From NCBI RefSeq assembly GCF_005747095.1, contig NZ_SWLG01000005.1:62001-126000 (forward strand): 64,000 nucleotides of DNA, given 5' to 3'. A program made the position numbers and the translations under genes. Source of the DNA: Exobacillus caeni. GTDB lineage: Bacteria > Bacillota > Bacilli > Bacillales > Guptibacillaceae. Under the pieces are notes generated by a model. The model had not been told where the DNA came from. It did no database searches and saw only the letters and a program-made list of their open reading frames with translations. Position 1 is the stretch's first letter. Every line of letters starts with the position of its first letter. Below, piece by piece: positions 25,236 through 33,457 of the stretch.

Positions 25236-25334
25236 TTATTTCTTTGTAACTTTGACTCCCCAGGATAGTATAGAGAGCATCGCCTTCAATGTGATTTTAA
25301 ACGGTAAAAAAAGTATTTCTAGAAAGAACTTCAA
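25236..25334 (-). CDS. 32-aa hydrophobic cationic peptide at the end of the lysis operon
   Basis: TTG start seven bases after GGAGGGG. The product is a single hydrophobic stretch broken by Lys (KFFLEILFLPFKITLKAM) and ends WGVKVTKK. It lies 70 bases downstream of the amidase. Size, hydrophobicity and location suggest a membrane-active lysis accessory or small toxin-like peptide, but no family is recognised. Confidence 0.5.
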   Translation of the reverse strand: MKFFLEILFLPFKITLKAMLSILSWGVKVTKK

Positions 25335-25404
25335 CGTTTATCCCCTCCATCAATACTACAATTCCATTTAAATCCACTTTTCCCTTCCTTAAAAAGGAAA
25401 ATAT

Positions 25405-26463
25405 TTATTTAGATAAGAAATCTTCCACTGCTCTTGCAACATCAAAACGATCATGACCACTTAATAATGTAATATTGTCCGCTTTCAGTCCTTCTTGTGT
25501 ACCACCAACAACATAAAGATTCTTCGCAATTTTCCCCTGTGGCAATGCTGCTCTAATGTAGATCGGCGCTTTAATTCTCATGGCTAATGGTTCAGCAAGC
25601 GGAAAGTCAGCAAATGCATTAATGACAATTGCTTTGTCTAACATTTCTTCTTCCTCCTTCGCGATTTTCACTTTAATTTTGTTCAGATTATCTATAATAG
25701 CTTTGATCTTTGCTAATGTATTCTGGCCAGCAATTCCGTCCACAACTAAGCCTGTAGCTTTTTGGAAAGCTTTTACTGCGTTTTCAGTACATTCTCCATA
25801 GTCCCCATCTGCACCGTAAGGTTCTAAATGCTTTCCGAAGCCTGCTGTGATTAAATCTTGCTGCAGTCTTTTCACTTCGTTACCACTATCTCCTGATTCA
25901 AGATAGCCTTTTTCTTTACCATTATAATAATGCATAACATTATCAATAAAAGAATCCCATGACTTGCCGTAACGCTTCAGGGCGTTTTCTGGATCTGAAC
26001 GTCTGGAAGGATCAAGCGTACTATGAGCGACAATATGCTTTCTAGGGTGCAAACCAAACTTATGGCACAAGTAAGCGAAGTACCAGCAGTAACGCTCATA
26101 CGCTTTATCAAAATCTATGGAACCACCCCAACACAATTCAACCCCGATTGCTGCATCATTGGCATCCTCACCAAAGAGCTCATTATCCTTTGTTTTTTGA
26201 TACTGCACATGCCAGGCTTTTTCCCATAAAGGAATGATCTCTAGAATATACTGATCATCAATAAAAGTATGGGCTCCAGCAGAAGGTTGATGATCATTAA
26301 AATACTTTCGGTTGCCGTATGCTGTGCTTCCAGGATTGCCGGTATCATGCGCAACTAAAAAAAGAACCTTGCCAATCGACAAACCACTTCTTGATCCATG
26401 ACGATCAACATTAATATAATCCTGTGTAATTAAAAAAACACTTCCACTTGATTTCACGGCCAT
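25405..26463 (-). CDS. N-acetylmuramoyl-L-alanine amidase (endolysin)
   Basis: 352 aa. An N-terminal Amidase_2 domain (about 25-165) has zinc-ligand candidates in VAHDTGN, GAHTFID and IVAHSTLDPSRRSDP. Next is a PG_binding_1 domain (about 190-260; LESGDSGNEVKRLQQDL, GADGDYG, AFQKATGLVVDGIAG). The C-terminal segment (LSGHDRFDVARAV) resembles a single CWB2-like wall-binding repeat. It cleaves the peptidoglycan amide bond between MurNAc and L-Ala at host lysis. ATG after TAAGGAGG, downstream of the holin. Confidence 0.92.
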   Translation of the reverse strand: MAVKSSGSVFLITQDYINVDRHGSRSGLSIGKVLFLVAHDTGNPGSTAYGNRKYFNDHQPSAGAHTFIDDQYILEIIPLWEKAWHVQYQKTKDNELFGEDANDAAIGVELCWGGSIDFDKAYERYCWYFAYLCHKFGLHPRKHIVAHSTLDPSRRSDPENALKRYGKSWDSFIDNVMHYYNGKEKGYLESGDSGNEVKRLQQDLITAGFGKHLEPYGADGDYGECTENAVKAFQKATGLVVDGIAGQNTLAKIKAIIDNLNKIKVKIAKEEEEMLDKAIVINAFADFPLAEPLAMRIKAPIYIRAALPQGKIAKNLYVVGGTQEGLKADNITLLSGHDRFDVARAVEDFLSK

Positions 26464-26477
26464 TGCTATTCCTCCTT

Positions 26478-26512
26478 AAAATGAAAACAGCCACCTTAGT
26501 GGCAGCTGTTAA
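26478..26512 (-). terminator. Hairpin between holin and amidase
   Basis: Stem around GCCAC / GTGGC with outer AACAGC / GCTGTT complementarity and T4 on the minus strand, overlapping the holin stop. Likely attenuates amidase expression. Confidence 0.6.
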
Positions 26513-27012
26513 CTAATGTCTTTCTCTTCACCTTGTATTTTTGCTTTTCTGTCAGCTGACCGTTGTGATTTTGCTTGTATTTCAGAGGCAACAGATTCAA
26601 GCATTCTATTAGGGATCCATTTCTCCCAACCAGCCCTGGCAAAGTTCGCGGTCATACTCATAACCGTGTGATAAATTAAAGCGCCGGTGATCGCAAAATA
26701 AGTGACGCCAGGTGAATTCAAAGCAATATCAATCATGTTACCTAGTGCTGGCAGCATAAAAACAACCGTAGTCCTGGCAATTCCTTCTTTACCATATTCG
26801 CTTCCGTATGATTCATCCTTTTTAGCAGCTGAAGTACCGCCAATCCAATCCATAATAGTTACCCACACAAGGATGATAAACAGCGCAAAGTTCAATGGAG
26901 CACCTCCGTATAGTTTTGAAAATAACACTCCGGCCACTCCACTTAAACTAGCAGCTACTCCAAAGTCCACAGTAAATAAATGCTTGATATTAAATATAGA
27001 TGATATGTTCAT
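26509..27012 (-). CDS. Phage holin (holin_4/TcdE-like)
   Basis: 167 aa with three or four hydrophobic segments (AASLSGVAGVLFSKLY, NFALFIILVWVTIMDWIGG, TVVFMLPALGNMIDIAL and another) and a charged C-terminus, as in toxin-secretion/phage-lysis holins. It forms the membrane lesion that frees the endolysin. ATG 27012 follows AAGGGGG; the longer open frame to 27105 lacks a site. It is just upstream of the amidase. Confidence 0.85.
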   Translation of the reverse strand: MNISSIFNIKHLFTVDFGVAASLSGVAGVLFSKLYGGAPLNFALFIILVWVTIMDWIGGTSAAKKDESYGSEYGKEGIARTTVVFMLPALGNMIDIALNSPGVTYFAITGALIYHTVMSMTANFARAGWEKWIPNRMLESVASEIQAKSQRSADRKAKIQGEEKDIS

Positions 27013-27025
27013 CTTCTTCCCCCTT

Positions 27026-27060
27026 AATAAAATAAAGCAGTCCTGGTATGGACTACTTTT
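27026..27060 (-). terminator. Attenuator hairpin upstream of the holin gene
   Basis: AG-T-AGTCC / GGACT-G-CT stem followed by TTATTTTATT on the minus strand, just after the stop of the 63-aa gene. Confidence 0.6.
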
Positions 27061-27244
27061 TGGCGCTCTCTTCTTTTGGTGATTTTCCAACTGACAGTTC
27101 ATCAATCTTTTTTCTGAGCTCGGTATTCTCCTGGGTTAAAGAATCCAATTGAGCACTTAAGACAATATTTTTATAGTGAAGATCCGATAAAGCCTGTTTT
27201 AAACGCGGTTCAATATCAATCATTTGTTCTTGGTTGTTTTCCAT
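27053..27244 (-). CDS. Small coiled-coil phage protein
   Basis: 63 aa. A heptad-rich middle (LYKNIVLSAQLDSLTQENTEL-like register) predicts a coiled coil; no membrane segment. ATG 27244 lies seven bases after AAGGAGG. It sits between the tail-spike and holin genes, the usual place of XkdX/XhlA-like accessory proteins, though I see no specific similarity. Confidence 0.65.
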   Translation of the reverse strand: MENNQEQMIDIEPRLKQALSDLHYKNIVLSAQLDSLTQENTELRKKIDELSVGKSPKEESAKK

Positions 27245-27398
27245 GTTCATTCCTCCTTATAGGGTTTATTGGTTTTCTCTTGAAAACGACTTGTTTCTTC
27301 CCATTTGATACTATTTCAATTACTTCAGGAGTGCTTCTTTCAAAGTGATCACCATGTCTTTCGTACTTATTCTTGTTTGGATTGCTCAACTTTTTCAA
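27216..27398 (-). CDS. Small basic phage protein
   Basis: 60 aa, TTG start seven bases after AAGGAGG and overlapping the tail-spike stop (TTGA), so translation is coupled. Basic and without hydrophobic stretches (ends NEHGKQPRTND). It also overlaps the start of the next gene. Function unknown. Confidence 0.6.
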   Translation of the reverse strand: MKKLSNPNKNKYERHGDHFERSTPEVIEIVSNGKKQVVFKRKPINPIRRNEHGKQPRTND

Positions 27399-30214
27399 GC
27401 AGCCGCCTCCTTATTATCAACTTTGGCATCCATATCGTCATACCACACACCAGCATAGCCAATACGTTCACCGATAATGCGACAATCGGCATACTTCCCT
27501 TCTTCTCCGGCAATGATAAAATAATCTGATCCTTCCTCGATCACTTCTCCCTTATTTGGAAAAACAGCATAGTTTTCTACCGTTTTCAGCCAAAGAGAAT
27601 CAATGAATACTTTTGTTCCTTCTGGTGTAAGGGGAATATCAAATTCAATATACTCAAGCAATACTTGTGGAGAATCAATTGGTGACATACCATAGCTTTG
27701 CCCTTCTACCTCGATGGATCCCCCAGACTTCGAACCATCTGCATTAAAGGAGTGTTTAACATTTCCTCCCATATAAAAATAAATACGACCGTCAGCGTCT
27801 TGTTGATAGATATAGTCATAAAGGTTTGCTTGCCATCGGGCATCATTACCACCAGTATCAATTTTACAACCGCCTGCTAACTGAACTATAGAGTTATAAG
27901 CATAAAGATATAAATCATCGTTGCCAGTAGTAGGAGATCCAACGTATCCTATATTTTTTGACCCTTTAGCAAAACGTGCATAAGCATTTCCTGTACTTCC
28001 TCCCTGAATTCTTAATGCTTCACCATCACGGTAGATAGTAGTGTTTCCAGATATATAAGTAGTACTGTCCAAAAAGGCGGGCCCCTTGGATTGGAACTCG
28101 CCTTTTGCAACCAGCTTCCCACTGAAACTTGCATTAGAAGCTAACACGTCAAAGTTCAAAAGGTTTTTTGTCGGTTTTAAAGATATGTCAGTTGAGTAAC
28201 CAATAGTTACATCTCCAGCTACAACTTGTCCAACATTGTTTGTTCCGGTTGTGTTATGGATTTTCGCATAACCTAAGCCAGAAGGATCCCGGGTTTGCAG
28301 TGCGATGCTTGCATCCTGGTTACTTCCACTTCCGACATGTAATTCTCTTGCAGAAACAGTCCCTGCAAATGTACCGGTGGCACCAGAAAGCGCCCCTGTA
28401 AAAGTAATGTCATTTGCGATAACTGTGTGAGCTTTTAATTTTGCAGCATCCAGGTTAGCTATCTTTGCATCATCAACAGCCAGGTCGCCAATCTTAGCCC
28501 TGGTAATTGCTGCATCTTCAATGTTTCCTTCCTTAACAGCTAACAATCCAAGCTTTGCATTTGTTACAGCTAAGTTTGCAATGGCAGCTGTTCCTACTGC
28601 CAGATTAGCTATTTTTGTAGCAGTAACTGCACTGTCAGCTAATTTCTCTGCTTCCACGGCTAGATCAGCTATTTTTTCCGCGGTAACAGCTCCGAATAGA
28701 ATTTCATCCGTTAAAACCCTTGCTGTTTGAGCGCTAACTTCTGGACTATAATCACTTGCAACTCCATGGTAGTTTACAGCTCTTACTCTGTAGTACCATT
28801 TTTTCGCATTCCCTGCTTCATGAACAAACCCACTGGTCTTACCTCTCCACAGAAGATTAGAAGGATCAGGAGCAAATCCTGCCACTTCTGAGCCGTACAC
28901 TTCATAATGAGCGATATATGAAGCACTGATGAATTCCCACATCAACATGATGTTTTTAAATCCGCCGGTCGCATCTACCTTCTGTGGAATACCTGGTGTA
29001 ATGTTTTCAAAATCACTATCGGTAATTGGCCCACCACCCTGGTCCCATAATCCTCCACGATCGTTAACCTTGTTTACAACCCAATCAAGCCGTTTATCAT
29101 CTTCAAACAAATCGATGTAATTCCCTAGTGTGATTTCTCCATCAGAAGGATCTCCGATATCATACTTCATTTTCATAACGCGAGCTTCAATTACAATCGC
29201 CGGATTAAGGTTCTTATCAATGGCTGTACCAGTATCTCCTATTCGAGCGAGCTCGTGTTCTTGCCCTGATATTCCTTCAAAAGTGCTAACACTCATTTCA
29301 TATTCGGCAATCGGATTTTTAGCATCTTGTAATGATGCCCAGGTACTGTCAAGTAATTTTTCAGGGTCTTCTTCTTCGCTGTCTTCATACATTCCAAATC
29401 GATGATTAACAGAACCATCAGCAGCTGGTAATCCATGTTCTTGTAATGCTTCCGGATCACCAACCCATTCCTGGCCTAATGGTTTGTCAAATAGATCACC
29501 ATTGGCAATACTTCTTTGCACATCAGCAAAAGTAATCTTTCTTGTGTAGCCTCCAGCTTCAGTTTCCAAAGATTTTCCTTTACCATACAAGGCCGTTTTT
29601 GGATAATAGCGAACAGAACGCCTAATGTTTTCGATGTCCTTATCAATTTCCCACCGTTTGCCCGTATCCATCCCTCGGCGAGTAACGAAGTCAATGAACC
29701 TTCCAGTAATGCCATTTTCGTTGAATTCTACCCTGTCAACTACTTCACCGCCCCACACCTTTATCATCTTACTGAGAGATTCCATTGTTGAGATGTAATA
29801 AAAATTTGTGGACTGAACACCAAGATCAGCTATATTCCCAGCTTGATAACGAGTGCCGGCTAAAATCAGTGGCAGAGTATAGGCAGCTGTTTTGTCTTGT
29901 GGACGGATATCTTCTACAAGAGAATCGTTTAGTTCATCCATAGCCGGCAAACAGAGGGCTCTTTTTACAGGACCTCCTTCTCCATCCTCATCCTCTGGTT
30001 CACGAATTACGAATAAGCGAAAACGGCCTTCTAAATCTCTAAATGCCACCTGGTTACCACCCACAACAAACGCTGCATCCTCATCGTCACCAGGCAGAAC
30101 AAATTCAAAAGAGACAGCTTCATTAACTGTCTCTTCAAAAGGCGCTTCTATATAGTTTGTCGTAACCGCTAAAAGATTGTCAGCAGGGTCGAATATATAA
30201 ATAGGTTCTTTCAT
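27395..30214 (-). CDS. Phage tail-associated protein (Tal/tail spike) with FN3 domain
   Basis: 939 aa. The N-terminal 1-390 resembles prophage endopeptidase-tail/Tal proteins that form the tail hub (YIFDPADNLLAVTT start). Residues about 400-500 form a fibronectin type III domain, followed by heptad-like repeats of the KIADLAV type (about 505-600) that probably trimerise, and a beta-rich C-terminal receptor-binding part (about 600-939). It should recognise the host surface and may cut the wall during DNA entry. Located after the Dit and tape-measure genes, though the 3-kb island lies between. Confidence 0.85.
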   Translation of the reverse strand: MKEPIYIFDPADNLLAVTTNYIEAPFEETVNEAVSFEFVLPGDDEDAAFVVGGNQVAFRDLEGRFRLFVIREPEDEDGEGGPVKRALCLPAMDELNDSLVEDIRPQDKTAAYTLPLILAGTRYQAGNIADLGVQSTNFYYISTMESLSKMIKVWGGEVVDRVEFNENGITGRFIDFVTRRGMDTGKRWEIDKDIENIRRSVRYYPKTALYGKGKSLETEAGGYTRKITFADVQRSIANGDLFDKPLGQEWVGDPEALQEHGLPAADGSVNHRFGMYEDSEEEDPEKLLDSTWASLQDAKNPIAEYEMSVSTFEGISGQEHELARIGDTGTAIDKNLNPAIVIEARVMKMKYDIGDPSDGEITLGNYIDLFEDDKRLDWVVNKVNDRGGLWDQGGGPITDSDFENITPGIPQKVDATGGFKNIMLMWEFISASYIAHYEVYGSEVAGFAPDPSNLLWRGKTSGFVHEAGNAKKWYYRVRAVNYHGVASDYSPEVSAQTARVLTDEILFGAVTAEKIADLAVEAEKLADSAVTATKIANLAVGTAAIANLAVTNAKLGLLAVKEGNIEDAAITRAKIGDLAVDDAKIANLDAAKLKAHTVIANDITFTGALSGATGTFAGTVSARELHVGSGSNQDASIALQTRDPSGLGYAKIHNTTGTNNVGQVVAGDVTIGYSTDISLKPTKNLLNFDVLASNASFSGKLVAKGEFQSKGPAFLDSTTYISGNTTIYRDGEALRIQGGSTGNAYARFAKGSKNIGYVGSPTTGNDDLYLYAYNSIVQLAGGCKIDTGGNDARWQANLYDYIYQQDADGRIYFYMGGNVKHSFNADGSKSGGSIEVEGQSYGMSPIDSPQVLLEYIEFDIPLTPEGTKVFIDSLWLKTVENYAVFPNKGEVIEEGSDYFIIAGEEGKYADCRIIGERIGYAGVWYDDMDAKVDNKEAAA

Positions 30215-30229
30215 ATGTTCACCTCCGTC

Positions 30230-30346
30230 TTAAACAAAATGCAATATGAGTTTTATCCATCCGAAAAATGAAATCCACAGTGGAATACTTATGGCGGTGC
30301 CCCAGAACATACCGATAAAAATGTTTCCTTCACTTTCATCGTACAC
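30230..30346 (-). CDS. 38-aa phage membrane peptide
   Basis: GTG start after AAAGGAGTG, stop 13 bases before the tail-spike ribosome binding region. An acidic N-terminus (YDESEGN) precedes one aromatic-rich membrane helix (IPLWISFFGWIKLILHF). Its position between a recombinase and the tail-spike gene gives no functional hint. Confidence 0.55.
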   Translation of the reverse strand: MYDESEGNIFIGMFWGTAISIPLWISFFGWIKLILHFV

Positions 30347-30359
30347 CGGACCCACTCCT

Positions 30360-31202
30360 TTAAAAGTATTTTCGGTACAGTTCCCTTCTTTTCTCTCCGC
30401 TTAACTGGGCATATATACGAGTGGTCTCTATTTTAGCGTGACCGGCAAGATTGCTTATAACTTCAAGTGGAGCTCCCCGATCCATAAGGTGTGTACAATA
30501 AGAGTGACGGAATCGGTGAGGATAGATATTTACATTCACATTGGATCGTTTTGCTATCCTTTTAACTGTATATCTTAGCTGAGCAATGGAAGATCTCTTT
30601 TTGGGATTTCGTTCTGTTATGAAAAGCGACGGTATTTCGTCGTCTCTTTGATTCAAGTATTCTCTCAGCCAAAGATTGGTTTTCGTGTCGAAATATACTT
30701 CTCGCTCTTTGTCACCTTTACCCAGAACGATTATAGATTTGTTATCCCAATTGATATGTTGCTTGTCCATAAGATGAACTTCTCCAATACGGCAGCCTGT
30801 GGAATACAATAAAGAAATTAGAGCTTTCTCCCTGGCACCCTTACAGGATTCCCTCAATACCTCTAAATCCTCTTCCATAATAAATTTGGGTACTCTCTTC
30901 CCCTGTTTAGGTTCCTTAAGTTTATGAGAAGGATTAGAAGGAATGTATCCCTCGCTGTGTGCCCATTTAAACAGTGAGCGAATGTAGCGCACCCGATGGC
31001 CAAGGCTGGAAGGTTTTAACCTGTCAGCATCCTTTGCCAGGTACTGTTTTAAATCGACAAAAGTAATTTCTTCAACATCCTTTTCTCCAAAGTGCCTGAC
31101 TAACAGATTCGTCTGAATTTGGTAAGCCTTTAAAGTGTGCTTAGAATAACCTTCAATTCGCTTGTCATATTCGTATAGTGACCACAGTTCTGATAGATTC
31201 AC
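30360..31202 (-). CDS. Tyrosine recombinase inside the tail operon
   Basis: 280 aa: SAM-like core-binding domain (1-85) and catalytic domain with the full set R (STGCRIGE), K (GKGDKERE), H-x-x-R (HRFRH), H (LAGHAKIE) and Y (TTRIYAQ). Similar in size to XerC/XerD-type enzymes without an arm domain. It is not beside the att sites of the prophage and is divergent from an XRE gene with three operators. It could mobilise the local island, resolve phage dimers or act as a relic integrase. Confidence 0.9.
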   Translation of the reverse strand: MNLSELWSLYEYDKRIEGYSKHTLKAYQIQTNLLVRHFGEKDVEEITFVDLKQYLAKDADRLKPSSLGHRVRYIRSLFKWAHSEGYIPSNPSHKLKEPKQGKRVPKFIMEEDLEVLRESCKGAREKALISLLYSTGCRIGEVHLMDKQHINWDNKSIIVLGKGDKEREVYFDTKTNLWLREYLNQRDDEIPSLFITERNPKKRSSIAQLRYTVKRIAKRSNVNVNIYPHRFRHSYCTHLMDRGAPLEVISNLAGHAKIETTRIYAQLSGEKRRELYRKYF

Positions 31203-31220
31203 GTAAAATCCTCTCCCTTT

Positions 31221-31303
31221 GACTCGAATTTTGTGTCATTTGATTATTATATTACATTGACACACATTTTGAGTCAATACCTAATTGACACTTTTTTTGT
31301 GTC
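31221..31303. promoter_or_regulatory. Three 17-bp operators between recombinase and XRE genes
   Basis: Sites GACTC-N7-GTGTC (31221-31237), GACAC-N7-GAGTC (31259-31275) and GACAC-N7-GTGTC (31287-31303) share consensus GACWC-N7-GWGTC. Their spacing is 38 and 28 bp. They are natural binding sites for the adjacent XRE dimer. Confidence 0.75.
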
Positions 31304-31312
31304 GTTTATAAT
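31285..31312 (+). promoter_or_regulatory. Promoter of the island XRE gene
   Basis: TTGACA (31285-31290), 16-bp spacer, TATAAT (31307-31312). The third operator covers the -35 box and spacer, implying autorepression. A facing promoter for the recombinase (TTGACT, 17 bp, TAATAT on the minus strand, 31276-31248) overlaps the second operator. Confidence 0.75.
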
Positions 31313-31333
31313 TAGGGTATTAGGAGGTGGATT

Positions 31334-31552
31334 ATGGCAACTATAAAAAGTAATTTAAAGCCTATTCTTGAGAGCCGAGGGCTATCTATAAGAGAAGTGG
31401 CCAGAGAGATTGACTACCGATTTGAATCGGTTAGACAGTTGTACAATGATGAAACTAAAAAATTTCCAAAGGAATTATTGGAACGGCTATGCGAGTACTT
31501 AAATGTAACTCCAGGAGAAATATTAGAATTAGAAAAAGACCCTTCTGACTAA
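31334..31552 (+). CDS. XRE-family regulator of the island
   Basis: 72 aa, helix-turn-helix (LSIREVAREIDYRFESVRQL, about residues 16-35) with a YozG/Cro-like C-terminal segment (LCEYLNVTPGEIL). ATG follows TTAGGAGGTGG. It is the only plus-strand gene in the island and faces the recombinase across the three operators, so it probably controls itself and the recombinase. A terminator overlaps its stop. Confidence 0.85.
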   Translation: MATIKSNLKPILESRGLSIREVAREIDYRFESVRQLYNDETKKFPKELLERLCEYLNVTPGEILELEKDPSD

Positions 31553-31573
31553 TCAGATTGGGTCTTTTTTGCA
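31533..31573. terminator. Terminator after the island XRE gene
   Basis: AAAGACCC / GGGTCTTT stem with inner CTGA / TCAG and T6 to the right. Confidence 0.8.
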
Positions 31574-31689
31574 CATGTTTTAATTTCTTCTCTCTTGGCC
31601 TTATACCATTCAACAGCTTTTCTTTGCTTTGCTGTAAGATAACTAATGCCACTCCTCGGACCTGTTTTCCTTTTATTCTTCTTGTTCAT
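31549..31689 (-). CDS. 46-aa basic peptide
   Basis: ATG preceded by GTGGGGG. Lys/Arg-rich (MNKKNKRKTGPRSG start; helix LTAKQRKAVEWYKAKREEI). It converges on and overlaps the XRE stop by four bases and lies over the terminator, so expression is less certain. No family recognised. Confidence 0.4.
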   Translation of the reverse strand: MNKKNKRKTGPRSGISYLTAKQRKAVEWYKAKREEIKTCAKKTQSD

Positions 31690-31742
31690 GGAACCCCCAC
31701 TTGTTATGTATTAGTTAAATTATAACATAACTGAAAGGGGGT

Positions 31743-31898
31743 TCATTGAGGCCATTTATTCAAAAGCTGGATTTTCTGTTCATGATACTCAACTTTATTC
31801 CAAAACTTCTTCTTAATATCGCTATCCAAACAATCTTGAAAAAGGATCAAATTGTATTTCAGGAAAAACTTATGCCACAGTAATTTTATGCTAATCAT
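31743..31898 (-). CDS. 51-aa basic aromatic peptide
   Basis: ATG after AAGGAAGTG. Rich in Lys, Trp and Phe (ISIKLLWHKFFLKYN; KKKFWNKVEYHEQK). Follows the 48-aa gene in the same direction after a 130-bp gap. Unknown. Confidence 0.45.
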   Translation of the reverse strand: MISIKLLWHKFFLKYNLILFQDCLDSDIKKKFWNKVEYHEQKIQLLNKWPQ

Positions 31899-32030
31899 TG
31901 TCGCATCACTTCCTTACTCTACTATTATCGGATAGAGAAGCTAATTTTTAAAGAGGAAAAACACCCTGGTAAATGTCTAGTTTAGGCTAACGCCTTTCTA
32001 GCTTTAAGTTAGCTTCTCAAAAAGTGATGC

Positions 32031-32177
32031 TCATTGAATGTAAGATTTACCGTTTCCTGTTAGATTATTTTCAACAAATTTAATCCAATACTCTCCATTG
32101 AACCTAAATAGATAACCTGAATCTTTATCGTACCAAACATCGTCTAACTTGGGTTGTTCAGGCTTTTGAATGTACAT
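32031..32177 (-). CDS. 48-aa phage island protein
   Basis: ATG after TAGGAGG, 11 bases past the DUF2971-like stop, so cotranscribed. Contains DVWYDKDSGYLFRFNGEYW, resembling short sheet-forming phage proteins. Function unknown. Confidence 0.6.
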   Translation of the reverse strand: MYIQKPEQPKLDDVWYDKDSGYLFRFNGEYWIKFVENNLTGNGKSYIQ

Positions 32178-32188
32178 ATTTATTCCTC

Positions 32189-32932
32189 CTAGTAAGGATT
32201 ATCATATAAGGTGGACTGATGAACCGTTTTATCCAATTCATACTTTTTTGTCACCGAGTAAACCAACTCTTTAAACCAAATGGGCGCGGTTGGTGCTATA
32301 TAGATTTTTTCAATCAAAACATCGAGGTTTATTTTAACGTTTACTCCGTAAGGTTCTGGCGGAACATTCCAGTCAACTTTTGCCTCGGTTTTAGATAAAG
32401 GCAACTTTTGAATGACAGCTCTAACTTCATTTTCATACTCGAAACTTTTTCTTTTGTGGACAAAAGGATAAAGCATATTCCCCTCTGGCATCCATTCACT
32501 GTCATAGTCAATATAATTCACTCTACCAATAAACACTTGATCATTATATTCTGAGAAACTATTACACAAGTTTCCAAAAGTAGTCTGGATAGCTATTCCT
32601 TCATTGCTTTTAAGATACAGTTTCCACATGGCAGCAGATTCAAATTCATTCATGTGCCAACAATTAATATGAGTGTATGGTCTGACCTTCTTCCTAATTT
32701 CATCGAATTTAAAGAATGCTTCTTGAGGAATTTTCTCTCCATAAACATCATTCCTTAATTTTTCATTAGCTGATGAGTTTAATCCTTCAAACGGATCTTC
32801 AAATTTATCAGACCTCGTAAAAAACAAGGAACTAGAATCCAACAGACTTACAAATTTGGTAAAGTCCATGTATCGCCAAACCTTACTTTTAGGATTTTCT
32901 GGTTCGACAAATATTGGGTGTTCAACAAACAT
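32189..32932 (-). CDS. DUF2971-like protein
   Basis: 247 aa soluble protein. Family hallmarks that I can see are the N-terminal WRYMDFTKFVSLLDSSSLFFTR segment, a KFEDPFEG motif, the central INCWHMNEFESAAMWKLY block, and the late RKSFEYENEVRAVI motif. Biochemical role not established; members recur in phages and genomic islands. The position of this stand-alone gene with tiny partners inside a tail operon marks it as cargo (a moron). Host-protection against other phages is an inference only. Confidence 0.7.
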   Translation of the reverse strand: MFVEHPIFVEPENPKSKVWRYMDFTKFVSLLDSSSLFFTRSDKFEDPFEGLNSSANEKLRNDVYGEKIPQEAFFKFDEIRKKVRPYTHINCWHMNEFESAAMWKLYLKSNEGIAIQTTFGNLCNSFSEYNDQVFIGRVNYIDYDSEWMPEGNMLYPFVHKRKSFEYENEVRAVIQKLPLSKTEAKVDWNVPPEPYGVNVKINLDVLIEKIYIAPTAPIWFKELVYSVTKKYELDKTVHQSTLYDNPY

Positions 32933-33153
32933 AGCCGTTTCCCCCTACAGTAAAAAAATGTTATTTATTTTCACTATACATGAAAACAATTAAACATTCA
33001 GCCAGGAAGAAATTGCTTTTTCGTAATCGAACTATCGCCCTTCGTTCATATTGTATTCTCATAATCGGCTATAAACCTTGATATATCAACGTTTTTAAGG
33101 GTTTTTGACTACTTCCAAACAGTAACCAATATCCGATAGTTAGATAATTTTCG

Positions 33154-33184
33154 AAAGAAAAAAGCACTCAAAATTATGAGCGCT
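33154..33184 (-). terminator. Terminator after the RHH gene
   Basis: AGCGCTC / GAGTGCT stem with an eight-base loop, overlapping the stop, then T6C on the minus strand. Confidence 0.8.
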
Positions 33185-33341
33185 CCCTTCTCCATTCTTC
33201 GATCATCTTTTCTTCTTCGATAAACTCTTTCATTTTGACTTGTACCCAGGTGGAAAACTTGATGCCTTTCTTGGATGCTAGACGATAGAACTCTTCTAAA
33301 TCATCTGGATCAACTGTGATATTCACGGTTTTTACTGCCAA
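33174..33341 (-). CDS. Ribbon-helix-helix (CopG/Arc-like) DNA-binding protein
   Basis: 55 aa, TTG start after AAGGGAGGG. The strand VKTVNITVDPDD is followed by helix LEEFYRLASKKGI and a second helix FSTWVQVKMKEFIEEEK, the RHH pattern of small repressors and antitoxins. It starts the accessory island and has its own terminator. No toxin partner is adjacent. Confidence 0.75.
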   Translation of the reverse strand: MAVKTVNITVDPDDLEEFYRLASKKGIKFSTWVQVKMKEFIEEEKMIEEWRRERS

Positions 33342-33457
33342 CAAAATTCCCTCCCTTGGAAATAATTGTCGGCTAGTTCGATGTAAATATCAACCCATAT
33401 TTATATACATTACTATTTATTTGTATTTGTTAATGTATAGCTAACGCCCTTCGTTTG

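Noticed and set aside
33078-33089. Perfect palindrome TTGATATATCAA in the island
   Set aside because: Short and A/T-rich in an A/T-rich intergenic stretch; no adjacent promoter or second copy to support an operator.
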